DNA of 64,000 nucleotides from Gliomastix tumulicola. Lineage: Eukaryota; Ascomycota; Sordariomycetes; Hypocreales; Bionectriaceae. The first letter of the stretch is position 1. The number at the start of each line of letters is the position of its first letter. Position numbers and translations under genes: made by a program. The stretch covers positions 5,084,001-5,148,000 of the forward strand of contig BCHX01000001.1 in the NCBI GenBank assembly GCA_001599755.1. Direction: 5' to 3'. Shown here piece after piece: positions 50,311 through 61,096 of the stretch. The notes below the pieces were generated by a model. It saw only the letters and a list, made by a program, of their open reading frames with translations. It was not told the DNA's origin and ran no database searches.

Positions 50311-50322
50311 TGACGAAGTCTA
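50311..50322 (-). repeat. Right terminal inverted repeat
   Basis: TGACGAAGTCTA, the reverse complement of 43040-43051. TACCCATGGG at 50294-50303 and ACCCGCCA at 50273-50280 mirror the subterminal blocks of the left end. Confidence 0.88.
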
Positions 50323-50330
50323 CACTGGTC
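50323..50330. repeat. Right target-site duplication CACTGGTC
   Basis: Identical to 43032-43039. Removing one copy and the element joins the two GC-normal flanks into a plausible empty site. Confidence 0.88.
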
Positions 50331-51528
50331 CAAGGGTCAAGACAAATCTGGATCTGATTCTAGCCCGGCGTGTCCCGGGGTTCCGCAGAGGGTCTTTGAA
50401 ATTCCTGACTCTTGACTTGCGAGTTGCGTTGCGTGGCTCGCTTTCTCCATCTCAGGGCTGACGGTCCAGTCCTCAGTCCTCCCATCCCACCTGGGCTATC
50501 GCTTTTTAGGGCGCCGCTCATCGAATAAGTTATTTTCCTCGCGATGGGCTCGTCCGTGCCGATGGTGTCGGTCGGGGGAGCTGAAAGGAGGAGATGAGTG
50601 GCGCTCTCTAGTGAGCAGCAGCCAAGGACGTCGAGCCCCCCCCCCCCCCCTTCAGCACAGGACCGAGTAAGACACGAGTGTTCCGACGGTGACACTGGGA
50701 CGATGACAACTGGTTCGGTGGTACGACGCGAAGTAGCAGCTTCCTGCATATGCATGCTGACCACCACCTGCAGACCGCCTGCATGAAGCTCCCCCACGGT
50801 AAGAGAAATCGGGATACCGCTTCCCTCTCGTCTTCAGGGACCGGATAAAGGACGCCAACACTGACAACATGGCGCCACGTCTCCCAACCCAGCCAAGCGC
50901 CGTGCGGCTGGCCAGACAAGACACCTCGACGCACCGATACGAGCAGCAACTATCGGATCCTCATCGGGTCTAGCATGCACCTCGTAAATAGCCCAGGCCC
51001 GCAATTGCTTGTCTTGTTTTTCTGCGCCCAGCGAGTAGCAGACAAGACTGCCAGTAACTACACCCCCGGTCTGTGCCAGCCTGGGCCCAGGGCTTGGCTG
51101 GGAAGCTATCACCACCCACGCCGCCAATGGGCACATTCCAGGCCTCTGGTTAGGCGAGCTCGCGTGGCTTGCCTGTGCCTGCCTGTCCTTGGGGCGGGAT
51201 CCGTAGCTGTGCGTTGTAGACTGTTGTTGTGCATGTAAGCTGCCTTTCCTCTTTCTTTTTGCTCATTTTATGCATGGTTCCCCGGATGTAGCTCTCTCTT
51301 TGCTTCTGCTTCTGCTTTTGCTCTTTTCTCCCCCGTATCATTAATCAGTGACTTTCGTTTACGCGCCTGGCCACGTTATCGGCGTCAAAGGCCTTGCGTT
51401 GCAATATTGCTTGCTTGCAGATAGGGGTCCCTGCATCCCTGCGTGAGCTGCATATACTCATCTCTCGTTACAACGCACCGGTCGTTACGGTATAATTTAT
51501 AATTTGAGAGCCCAGACAACGAGGAAGC
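50331..51528. other. Promoter side of the peroxidase-WSC gene
   Basis: This 1.2-kb region of normal composition has a C12 run near 50638-50650 and no supported gene. The last 200 nt are pyrimidine-rich and should be the promoter and 5' UTR of the downstream gene. Confidence 0.55.
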
Positions 51529-54500
51529 ATGAAGGCAGCTTCATTCCTCGGCCTTCTGGGCCTTGTCAGCCACCAGGCTCTAGCTGATCCGACATGGCCC
51601 TCGCGCATCGACGAGCTCGAGGAGCTCATGTTCCAGCTGCAGTCCTTCCGCGCGCGCAAGTTTGCAGATACCATCTCCCCCTGCCAGACCGAGGCCTCCG
51701 GGCCGGGGAGGGTCAACGCCGCCGAGTGGCTTCGGACGGGCTTCCACGACATGGCGCCGGGCAACAGCTTCTTCAACCGTGGCGGTCTGGACGGCTCGTT
51801 GCAGTACGAGCTGACCAGCACCGAGAACAAGGGGCCCGGTCTGAGGACGACGATTGAGTTCATGGCGCCCTTCATGACGTCCAAGTCGAGCCTGTCGGAC
51901 CTGATCGCCCTGGGCGTGTATGCCTCTGTCCGGTCGTGTGGAGGGCCTGCTGTGACATATCGTGCGGGAAGAGTCGACGCCACGCGGAGGGGAGACCCTG
52001 GCGTGCCGCAGCCGGAGAACTCGGTGCTGAGCTTCCAGCAGCAGTTTGAGAGGATGGGCTTCACGAACTCGGAGATGATCGAGGTGACGGCCTGCGGACA
52101 CACCATCGGCGGCGTGCACACGTCCGACTTTGCCGATATCATTGACCCGGCCGTTGTTGTTAACGGGCAGGCCACGCTCGATGGGTCGGTGGCCGTCTTT
52201 GACAACAAGATCATCACTGAGTACCTCGACGGCTCGACCAAGAACCCGCTCGTCATTGGTCCGTCAGTCGCGAGGGGCAAGAACAGCGACTTCAAGGTCT
52301 TCAACTCGGACCGCAATGCCACCGCCCAGACTCTTGCTGACGCCGCCACCTTCCGGACCGCCTGCCAGCGTGTCCTGTCCAAGATGATTGACGTTGTCCC
52401 GGCCGGTGTTACCCTGACGGATCCCATCACGCCGTACAAGGTGAAGCCTGTTGGCCTGCAGCTGACTCTCGACGGCGGCGGGAACTCACTGTTCTTCACG
52501 GGGTACATCCGTGTCCGCACGACAGGCTTGGCCGCCCACGCCATCACCAACGTCGTCATCACGTACAAGAACCGCGATGGCGGCTCCAGCTGCGGCAGCC
52601 AGGGCTGCACCATCACGGCCACCGAGCAAGGCGTGAGCCAGGGTTTCGACGACACCTTTGCCTTCTTCCCTGTCGATCATGAGATCCCTGCCGCCACGGG
52701 CATCTCGTCCTTCACGCTCGTCGTCAACTACGCCGACGGCAAGTCGGAGGCGTTCGACAACAACGGCCAGTCATACCCGCTGCAGGACGCCGTCCTCTTG
52801 CAGCACCCGCAGAGCTGCCTCCTCGGCTCCACGGGAGCCTCGACCATCACGGCTGCCGTCCGCAATGACCGCCTTGCCGACGGAGCCAAAGCCCTCATCT
52901 CGTACAAGATCCCGCAGACCAACAGCCCAGCCCCCGCTCTGAGGACGGCTACCATTGACCTCGTCAAGGGGGCCTGCGTTGGCAAGTATACGCTCTTCAG
53001 CGCCGACTACACCATCACCGGTGGCCGCGCGTACGAGGCCCGCATCGATGTGAGCAACGGAAACTACGTCGATGCGTTCAAGCCCGCCGTCGAGGTGGGC
53101 GGCACGTGTCGGACGTTTGACAACCCGGCTCAGTGCGACAGCTCCTCCGGGTCGTCCTCGACGACTTCAACTACTTCCACCACTGCGGGATCGAGCACGA
53201 CCTCGGTCTCTGAGCCAACAGGTTCGTCTGGGACTAGCGAAACCGTGACAGGCAGCAGTTCTGACTCGTCCGTGTCAAGTTCAACGACGTCCGTTTCCGT
53301 TTCGCCGACGGAATCGTCCACCTCCAGCAGCGTGAGCAGTACCACGAGCAGTACCACGAGCAGCACGCCCAGCAGTACTACTAGCAGCAGCAGCAGCAGC
53401 TCCACGAGCGACGAGGTGACGACGACACCATCTACCACACCGTCGACGACGTCCTCGTCTTCTACCTCGTCCTCAGCAGAGCCGACAGTGAGCCTGCATC
53501 ACCGTGAGACTGTCGGTGGGTATAATCTCGTATCTTGCTGGACGGATCGGGTAGACGGGCGGACGCTGCAGGGCGCATACAAGGCCGGTGATGACTTGAC
53601 CCTGGAGATGTGCGCCGAGTTCTGCAGCGACTTTATCTACTGGGGAGCCGAGTACGGCAGAGAATGTAAGTTGCTCTCCATCTTTCAAGACCTCTGGTCT
53701 GGAGTGTTGCGGAGTGTTTTTGCTGACTGACCTCAGGCTTCTGCGGCAACTCCATCCACGACGAGAGTGACGAGGCGCCCCTGTCGGAGTGCAACATGAT
53801 CTGCCACGGCGACGACACGCAGTACTGCGGCGACAACAACCGGCTGGAGCTCTACTCGACCACCTCGGCACCGCCCACGTCAACATCGACAGCCGCACCG
53901 GGACCAACGCACGTCGAGGCCGTGGGCGACTATGCCCTCGTCGGCTGCTGGACCGAGATCCCCAACGGCCGCGCCCTCAACCAGCGCTCGCACTCCGGCA
54001 GCGACATGACCAACGAAGCCTGCGCGGCCGTCTGCTCCGGGTTCCGCTACTTCGGCACGCAGTTCAGCAGCGAGTGCTACTGCGGCAGCAGCGTGTCGAC
54101 GCGCAGCGAGGCCGCCGACCTGGCCGACTGCAACATGCCCTGCGCCGGCGACGCGTTGTCCTTCTGCGGCGGACCCTCGCGCCTCGAGCTGTACCTCAAC
54201 CCGGACGTCCCCGGCGGCAAGGCTGAGCAGCCGCTCGCGGCGGGCGACTTCTCCTTCGTCGGCTGCCGGAAGGAGCCGAGCGGTGCGCGCGCGCTGCAGG
54301 CCAAGACGACGTCCGGTACGGACATGACGAACGAGGTGTGCGCTGCCTTCTGCGCTGACTTCGAGTACTTCGGCACCGAGTACGGCGGCGAGTGCTACTG
54401 CGGTGATGAGCTGCACGAGGAGGCGGCCGAGGCGGATGTCGGGGACTGCGATATGCTCTGCTCGGGGAGCGTCGTCGAGTTCTGCGGTGCTGGGTTCAGG

Positions 54501-54548
54501 CTGAGCGTGTATCAGAAGAAGGCGGATGAGATTATTGCGCAGCCGTGA
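51529..54548 (+). CDS. Secreted class II-like heme peroxidase with three WSC domains
   Basis: Two exons, 51529-53665 and 53737-54548, give 982 residues. A signal peptide (MKAASFLGLLGLVSHQALA) is followed by a plant/fungal-type peroxidase domain. The distal Arg69 and His73 are in WLRTGFHDMA, and the proximal His191 is in TACGHTIGGVH. A second region (about 320-535) shows no motif I recognise. Then comes a Ser/Thr linker of about 110 residues, probably O-glycosylated. Three Cys-rich WSC modules follow at about 662-755, 775-866 and 881-974, each with the ECYCG/ECFCG core. WSC domains bind cell-wall or carbohydrate surfaces. The intron falls inside WSC1. The combination suggests an oxidase tethered to polysaccharide in the wall or on plant material. 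No GPI site or C-terminal TM is seen. Confidence 0.92.
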
Positions 54549-54872
54549 TGATTATGAACGAGCCTCGTCTAAATATATATATATATATATTATATCGCTT
54601 TGCTTTAGATAATGTTTAGATCTCATATATAGCACGACGCTGAGGGAGAGAAGAGGCGTCGAGGTTGAAGAGAGCCAGCGGTGGTAATTTGAATTCAAGA
54701 TCATAAGTCCTGAGTACCTCCCTCCTCGCTGTGAAGTAGTAGAATCAACATGTATCGTGTACATGATTTGACCCCACCACGCGTCGGTCTCGTTCTCAAC
54801 GCGTACCTTCCTCACCGTGCAGACTCGCTCCTTCCCTCACACACAATCAGCAATCTTCACAACCCGCACAAA
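54549..54872. other. Short intergenic spacer with (TA)n
   Basis: This 324-nt spacer between same-strand genes contains a TA dinucleotide run at about 54573-54592 just after the peroxidase stop codon, inside its expected 3' UTR. The rest should be the promoter of the CENP-S gene. Confidence 0.55.
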
Positions 54873-55368
54873 ATGGACGATTCGACAAAAAAGCAAGACA
54901 CCGAGGTCAGTCAGATTGTCATCATGTACAGATACTGAGACTGACCCCATCCCCCAGCGCCTCAAGGCCGCGCTCTGGTTCGCCGTCGGCCAGATCGTCG
55001 ACGAGGATTCCGTGCACCGCAACCGCAACGTCACGCCCCAGTTCATAGGCGCCCTCACCGAGATGATCTGGACACAGATTGGTATTTTTTTTTCTTTTAC
55101 CCTTCCCAGCTACTCTTTTCCGAGCGTCTATCTAGTGTGACGAGACGCGCAGCTGCTGAGACAGAGAACAGAAAACGTGGCCGTTGACCTGGAGACGTTC
55201 TCGGGCCACGCCGGCCGCACAACGGTCACGACGGACGATGTCCTGCTGCTCGCGAGGAAGAACCCGGATCTGCAGGATATTCTGAAGGAGTTTGTGGACG
55301 AGCGGAAGGCTGCGGCTGAGGGGGCGAAGGGCAAAGGCAAGGGGACAGGGAAGGGGAGGGCGAAGTGA
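54873..55368 (+). CDS. MHF1: Histone-fold protein CENP-S / MHF1
   Basis: Three exons (54873-54905, 54958-55081, 55172-55368) give 117 residues. The histone fold reads RLKAALWFAVGQIVDED, then VTPQFIGALTEMIWTQIENVAVDLETFSGHAGR, then TTVTTDDVLLLARKNPDLQDIL. Together these are the helices of CENP-S. With CENP-X (MHF2) it forms a tetramer that acts at centromeres in the CENP-T-W-S-X complex and with FANCM/Mph1/Fml1 helicase at stalled forks. The tail is Gly/Lys-rich (GKGKGTGKGRAK), suited to DNA contact. The first exon encodes only 11 residues. Neighbouring genes are functionally unrelated. Confidence 0.93.
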
Positions 55369-55551
55369 GCCCATGGTGGTTCACCGCACTATGCTTTCTG
55401 CTCGGCGTTAAGGGGACTGCTTCATGTTTCGAGACAAGACTTGACGATTATGAATGAAGACTGACTACGTATGAAACACGACCGGGCTATTATGATGAAG
55501 CGAAGTAGCAAGAAACAAGATACGAGCCCCAAGAGCAAACAGCCAAACAGC

Positions 55552-56103
55552 CTACAGCAGCGCCATACCAACAACCACCAGCCCAACAAGCGCCATGCCA
55601 GCACCACTCACACCACCCCTAGTCGCACTATCCTTCTCATCATTGCTCGAGGAGGAAGAGGAGGAAGTGGAAGAAGAGTTCTCATCAGACGACGAAGGCG
55701 CCGTCGACTCGGCCGAGTCACTATCAGCCGTGTGCGACTCGCTGCTGTCGTTGGCGCCAGCGCAGTACTGCGTGTTGGTCGAGACATCAATCACACAGTC
55801 CTCGTCGGGCGCGCAGTACATGCCCGTGTCGCAGCAGGTGTAGCCGGCGGGGATGCAGGTGCCCTGGAGGGAGCCATTGCAGCACTCGGTGCCAACTTCG
55901 GTGCAGTACCAGTCGATGCCGTAGACTGGGGGATGGTCAGTTCACTCACTCCCTGATTGAGGGTGGAGAGAAATGGAGAGAGGAGGATGGGGAGAGGGAT
56001 ACGCACTGTCGGTGCCACAGAAGTCTTGTCGGGCGTGGAGGGACGGGGGCGAGCCAGCCACGACGAGGGCGGCAGTCAAGAGGAGGGAGGCGAGCTTGTG
56101 CAT
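55552..56103 (-). CDS. Small Cys-rich secreted protein with GPI-type C-terminus
   Basis: Two minus-strand exons, 56103-56007 and 55925-55552, give 156 residues. A signal peptide (MHKLASLLLTAALVVAGS) leads into a mature part with about 11 cysteines (WYCTEVGTECCNGSLQGTC, YTCCDTGMYCAPDEDC). A Ser/Asp/Glu-rich stalk with a long Ser run follows, then a hydrophobic end (GMALVGLVVVGMALL) with no basic residue after it. This is the pattern of a GPI-anchored wall or membrane protein. I do not recognise a named family; the spacing resembles fungal Cys-rich surface proteins of unknown role. The downstream CENP-S gene is convergent, 183 nt away. Confidence 0.82.
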
Positions 56104-56744
56104 GGCGGGCTGCAGGAGACTGTCTGGGAGAAATGGTGTCGCTATGTTCTATTCTGTCTTGCGGTGGCTGCTTCGAGACCTGCTTGTCCTTCTGTCCCAC
56201 GATCATTGTACGAACCCGTCCTCAGTCGCCCATCTTATACTCCCCCAAACGAGGCAACCATCCAACCCAGCTGCATCTCCCAACCCACGGTCGAGACAAT
56301 TCATCACATTCAGCTTCACGCCCATTCTTGCCTTCTGTTTCCATTATTCCTTTATATCCCCCACCACATCCCGCACGAGTAGCTGACATGGTCGTCGGTG
56401 CCAAGAACGGCCCAAAGTCTGCCTAACAACCACCACCACATCCCGGGCGTTCAGCCGCACTTTACAGTATGAGCGGACTTGTCAGCTGGCAAACGCCACC
56501 AGCCAGCTAAAAAGGCAGAATCTCGCCATGTGTTGGAGACTATCAGTCGCGACATGGTACTCATTGGTCTCTGCGATTCAATAATTGCAGCCACGAGGAA
56601 GTCTAGACATGCAGTCTATGTGATGCATCACGCTGACCGCCAGGGGTCGTTGTATGTGTTGTTCACCGATGAAGGCAATCCGTGTAGACGGACGCCTTCT
56701 CGAGAAGATGGCATCTAGACTATGGCCGTTGGGGTAGCATTAAT

Positions 56745-56799
<55 letters not shown>

Positions 56800-56892
56800 A
56801 ATAATCATACGCTTTTTATCTTCATGTTCTGGTTCGCCTGTGTCCAATCCCACCACACACCCCTTTTCGGGGCTCCGAGAGGGCCAAGCCCA
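56104..56892. other. Intergenic spacer with long poly(A) tract
   Basis: Between the Cys-rich protein start (minus) and the serine dehydratase stop (minus) lie 789 nt. They hold the promoter of the former, the 3' UTR of the latter and an A tract of about 45 nt. A 79-codon open frame at 56479-56718 has no recognisable features. Confidence 0.5.
56752..56797. repeat. Poly(A) tract, about 45 nt
   Basis: Uninterrupted A run, preceded by TTTTTTT. It lies about 100 nt beyond the stop codon of the minus-strand serine dehydratase-like gene and reads as T45 on that strand. Exact length may be unreliable. Confidence 0.9.
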
Positions 56893-57987
56893 TCAGCACT
56901 TGATGCTCGCCTCCTTGCCGTACTTGTCCCTGTACGTGGCCAGCACATCCAGCGTGACGCCCGCGCCGCCACAGACCTCGAGCACGACGTTCCTCGCCGC
57001 CCACTCGTCGTCGCTGAGCGCCGCGCCGAGCCGCCGCCGCAGCTCCCCGCCGTAGCAGACGGCCAGCGAGGCGCCGCACGACACCTCGACGAGCTGGCGG
57101 GCGTCGTCGGCGAAGCGCACGCAGCTCACGGCGGCGTCGGCGTCGGACACGACGAGGCTCGTCAGGACGTCCGGGCGGTCGCGCGCCCACTCCCACGTGC
57201 GGGCGGAGACGCGTGTCGCGCCGAGGGAGGTGGCGATGGACGTGATGGCGGGGATCGTGACGTGCTCGCCCGCGACGACGCTCGCGTGCAGGCTGTCCGC
57301 GCCGACGGTCTCGACGGCGAGGACCTGGGGCGTCTCGTGCGGGCTGCTGTAGAGGGATGACGTGACGCCCTGCATGACGCCGTTCAGCAGCCCGCCGCCG
57401 CCGACGGAGCAGACGATGCCGTGCAGGGGGCGGTCCCCCATCTGGTCCTTCAGCTCCGTCACGAGACTCGCCGCGCCGTCCCACACGAGCGGGTGGTCAA
57501 ACGGCGGCACATACACGCCCTCCGGGTCGTGCGCCAGCAGCTCCTCGCGCAGGTACCGGTCCGCCTGCGCCCAGTTGTCGCCCCGGACCTCGACGCGGAC
57601 GCCGAGGGCCAGCAGCTTGCGCTTCATCAGCGGCGACGAGGACGTGGGCAGCACGATGGTCGCCGGGCGGTTGAGCGAGAGCGCGGCCGTGGCGCAGGCG
57701 AGCCCCGCGTTGCCGCCCGAGGAGCAGTAGAAGTGGACGCTCGAGGGCGCCGAGGACGAGGCCAGGGCGCGGACCATGAGGTTGCCGATGCCGCGGGACT
57801 TGAAGGAGCCGCTGGGCTGGAGGCTGTCGAGCTTGAGGTAGATGTTGCTGCGGGGGGTTGTTAATGTGAGAGTGACGGAGGGGAGACCGGCCAAGACTTA
57901 CCATCCTGCGACGCGGGAGAGCTCAGGGCTCAGGACGAGAGGCGTCTTGATCCAGGGGATCGTGGCCTCGGAGGGAAGGGAGCCCAT
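56893..57987 (-). CDS. L-serine/threonine dehydratase-like PLP enzyme
   Basis: Two minus-strand exons, 57987-57902 and 57847-56893, give 346 residues. It is a fold-type II PLP enzyme. The Schiff-base lysine is Lys45 in PSGSFKSRG, the phosphate-binding/substrate loop is SSGGNAGLA, and the PLP-phosphate glycine loop is SVGGGGLLNG. Length and motifs match the eukaryotic L-serine ammonia-lyase (SDS/Cha1) group, which converts serine to pyruvate and ammonia; threonine is often a second substrate. The start MGSLPSEATIPWIKTPLVLS fits the group, which lacks the C-terminal ACT regulatory domains of biosynthetic threonine deaminase. No targeting peptide is seen, so it is probably cytosolic. The exon is very GC-rich and produces long antisense open frames that are not genes. 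Confidence 0.9.
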
Positions 57988-58941
57988 TGTGGAAGTGGTG
58001 GTTGAGGTTGGTAAGGGGGATGAGATGAGATAGATAGTATGAGACGGGATGAGGGAGATGGGCGAGATGGGCGAGATGGTAGTGACAGCTGTGAGAGGGC
58101 AGGACCGTCTATCTATACAGTATCTATATGTTAGTCTATAGGTACATCATGTCTCCCTTGCGTCAACTCCGTCAGTTCGACTCGAAGCTTCCGTGTCAAG
58201 CCGTGGAGGGGCGTGTCACGAAGAGGGCGTGGGAAGTGGAGATGCCTGTCCAACGGACGATGTAGTCATGTCTCAGACGACTCAAGACTCAAGACTCAAG
58301 ATGAATTTTGTTGAATCCATAGGATCCGCCTACTAGAAATCCTCCATGTCCCGTCCGTCTTCTCGCGCTCGCGCCGCTCCTTCCTCATCTCCTCTGCTCG
58401 TTCTTTCTAGAAGATTTTAATATGGACCGGGCTGCGATTTCGGCCGCTTCGACTTGCGGATTCGGGAATAGCGCTGCTTATTGCTGGACTGGGAGGGCTT
58501 GGGGGTTCTTGGACAGGTGCTAACTTGGATCAGTTGAAAGAATAGTTGAGCCATGGCGTCACATATTTTGGGTATATCTGTGGCTCAAGTTCTCCTTCAG
58601 CCTCTCGCCAGATTATAGGGACATTTCTCATTTAGGGGTCCTCCTCCTCCAATTGCTCAATGAGGGGTCAACCACCTCAGCCTTCAGATGAGAGAATGAG
58701 CAGAGACTGTGATGCCATCTGCCCTGCCAGTCTTTCATGTCGCTGCGTGTAATCGTTGAATCAATTCTAGATCTTTCAATTGTCCCTTCTCATCCGCAAT
58801 GACCCCGGACTCTCAACCCAACGTGGACAGCAGACGACACCCGACTGGATCTGAACAGACCACATGACCTCCATCACGGTCCTCTTCCCCCCGGAACCGC
58901 TGGAACAGGTCGTCTCTCCAACGCCCGTCATTACGTTTTTC

Positions 58942-58993
58942 TAGGGTAAAATGGGCCATCTTATAGGGTAAAAGACGTTAACTTATAGGGTAA
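58942..58993 (+). promoter_or_regulatory. Three TAGGGTAA motifs at 22-nt spacing
   Basis: TAGGGTAA starts at 58942, 58964 and 58986, exactly 22 nt apart. The motif resembles a telobox (one TTAGGG-like unit). It lies about 530 nt upstream of the plus-strand start codon. Function is inferred, not known. Confidence 0.4.
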
Positions 58994-59433
58994 TGGCTTT
59001 GGGCCGTGAACTATCTGGATGCGCTTAATCTCGGCTTCATCTCAGGGGGCGTGTCTGCAGAAGACATCGGCAATTGGGAAGGTTGCTGTTGGGTTGTATG
59101 TGTCTCTATTATTGCAATTTGCATGTAAGTCGCATTGGGAAATTCCCGTGCAGTGCATCAGTGTGAAAAGTAGGACGCTTTCATTTTGGCTCTGGGCGGG
59201 TTTCCCCGCGCAAAGTTGGCCCCTTCTCCAAGTGCCAAAACCGCCTGCACAGACCGCATTTCACCCAAAGCGGCATACAGAATAGCTTCATTTTGACCTG
59301 CACTTACACGCATACACTTCCCTCTACACTCGCCAAATACACAGTATTCCTTCTTTCCTCCGTATACTTACACGTTCCTTCCCAAAGTCTTGCATTCTCC
59401 TCTTCCATTAACTTCTAGAACCTATGCCTTGGG

Positions 59434-59440
59434 TATAAAA
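59434..59440 (+). promoter_or_regulatory. TATA box of the F-box-like gene
   Basis: TATAAAA, 77-83 nt upstream of the ATG at 59517 and followed by a C/T-rich stretch typical of a fungal transcription start region. Confidence 0.65.
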
Positions 59441-59516
59441 CCTCCATTCCCTCCTCCGTCTCAACACTCTTCTTTCCTCCCTTCTTCCTCACACTTCCGC
59501 ATCACAGCTCACCGTT

Positions 59517-61064
59517 ATGGAGGGCAACACCACCAACGGCGCAGCTGAGAATTTGGCTACCGAAGGCAACGATGACGTCGAGTTCATCCGCAGCGCTCCA
59601 AGCGCCATGAACCCTCCTCCTCCTCCTCGCGATCCGCGATCCGCCTCCATCCTCTCAGACTCAGCACGAGATCTACGCAATGAGTCGCCCATGTTCTTCC
59701 AGGACAGCCGTCATGGCACCAGAGAGCCGACAGTCGGGCCCCAGCTCCCATGGCCCGCACAGTCGAGACACAGCGTCCGCAGCGAGTCGCCCATGTTCTG
59801 CGACAGTCGACAGCAGACAGTCGAGCCTCAGGGCCCGTCGGAGGCATTCCCGCGCCCCCCTCTGCCCATTTCGGGCACTGAGGTCATCCGGTATTCGTCT
59901 GTGCTTATACCCGCTCCGAGTTCGACTCCTTCGCCAACCCCGGCGCCTGCGACTGTTTCCATGCCATCGGTGGTACGCGCGCCTGTTCCTTTGGCTTTGC
60001 CAGCGCCTGTTCCTTTGGCCTTACCAACGCCTGTTCCTTTGGCCTTACCAACGCCTGCTCCTTTGGCATTACCAGTGCCTGCTCCTTTGGCATTACCAGT
60101 GCCTGCTCCTTTGGCATTACCAGTGCCTGCTCCTTTGGCACTACCAGCTCCCGCTTCAGCTCCAGTGCTTTCTAGAACACCTGCGCCCGTTCCTACGCCC
60201 TCTCCGCCACCTGAGCCTGCTCAGCCAGCTTCTCTAACGCCTGCGGCTGCGTCCACGCTGTCACCTCAGCCCGAACCCGGCAGCAATGATGTTGTTGAAC
60301 CGCCCGACAATCATGAGTTCGCCCATCTCATGACCATGCTAGAGAGAGCGAACGAGAGTGTCCCACCCGAGGATACTAGAGCCTCTTCGCGTGCCCCCTC
60401 TTCACGCGCCTCTTCACGCGCTGCTTCAGAGGCGCCCGAGGTCCCAGAACGACCCAGGCCTCAGAAGCGGCAGAAGAAGCCCCAGAACCGTCTCGATAGC
60501 TTCCTCAATTCCCAACCCTCTCGACCCTCTCAGTCCCGCCGCGGCGTCCCCAAGAAGAAACCTGCCCCAGCGAAACAGACCGGCAAACGCAAGCAAGCCC
60601 CCCAGGCCGCAGAAGAAGAGGAAGAAGAAGCAGAAGCAGACAATAACGAAGCTGCCCCCGACGACGACCACCACGGCGGCGATGACGAGGGCAGCGATGG
60701 GGACGAGATGCCGTTCAGAGGCTGGATGAATCAGGCCGCGAAGGCTCCCCTTGGCCTCCCCAGCACGAATCTAGGGAAGAATATCCGCACTCGAGGCCGT
60801 GGCTCAACCCCCGGTTCCAGTCATGTCGACCCTGTTAGCATGGACATGCTCGAGATGCCGACGCGGAACGACTTCGTCTATGGCTACAGCCGGCTCGACC
60901 CGAAGCGCTTCAAATGGGGCCCGAAGAAGGAGGAAGAGAGCAGGATCGGACGGCCTCCCAGGAGGGCGCCGCATCCCTGGGTCAATGATCCGATGGACGA
61001 CAGTGAGGATCCTGCTTCAAGGTCCAGGTGGCCCAAGATTCATAAGCCGCGCGCTCTTCCGTCG

Positions 61065-61096
<32 letters not shown>

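Larger units (their letters stand above)
43040..50322. mobile_element. RIP-saturated TIR DNA transposon, 7283 bp
   Basis: The element starts with TAGACTTCGTCA (43040-43051) and ends with its exact reverse complement (50311-50322), bounded by the 8-bp duplication CACTGGTC. Inside both ends further matching blocks occur in the same order from each terminus: CCCATGGGTA, TGGCGGGT and TCTAGGTACCTAT. This gives imperfect inverted ends of just over 100 bp. The interior, about 43160-50250, is extremely AT-rich with stop codons in every frame. CpA, TpG and CpG are almost absent, as expected after RIP. No intact ORF remains and I cannot identify the transposase. Cut-and-paste superfamilies with 8-bp duplications include hAT; Mutator-like elements (8-11 bp, long inverted ends) are the main alternative. 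The size suggests internal cargo or a nested insertion. Confidence 0.85.
57988..59516. other. Divergent promoter region
   Basis: This 1.5-kb region lies between the serine dehydratase-like start (minus) and the F-box-like gene start (plus). It contains short direct repeats (GATGGGCGA near 58057, ACTCAAG near 58282), three evenly spaced TAGGGTAA motifs at 58942-58993 and a TATA box at 59434. No gene is supported. Confidence 0.55.

Noticed and set aside
56479..56718. 79-codon frame upstream of the poly(A) tract
   Set aside because: No signal peptide, domain or clear promoter; could be chance.
57421..57864. Open frames on the plus strand opposite the serine dehydratase-like gene
   Set aside because: Antisense shadows of a GC-rich exon with intact PLP motifs on the minus strand.
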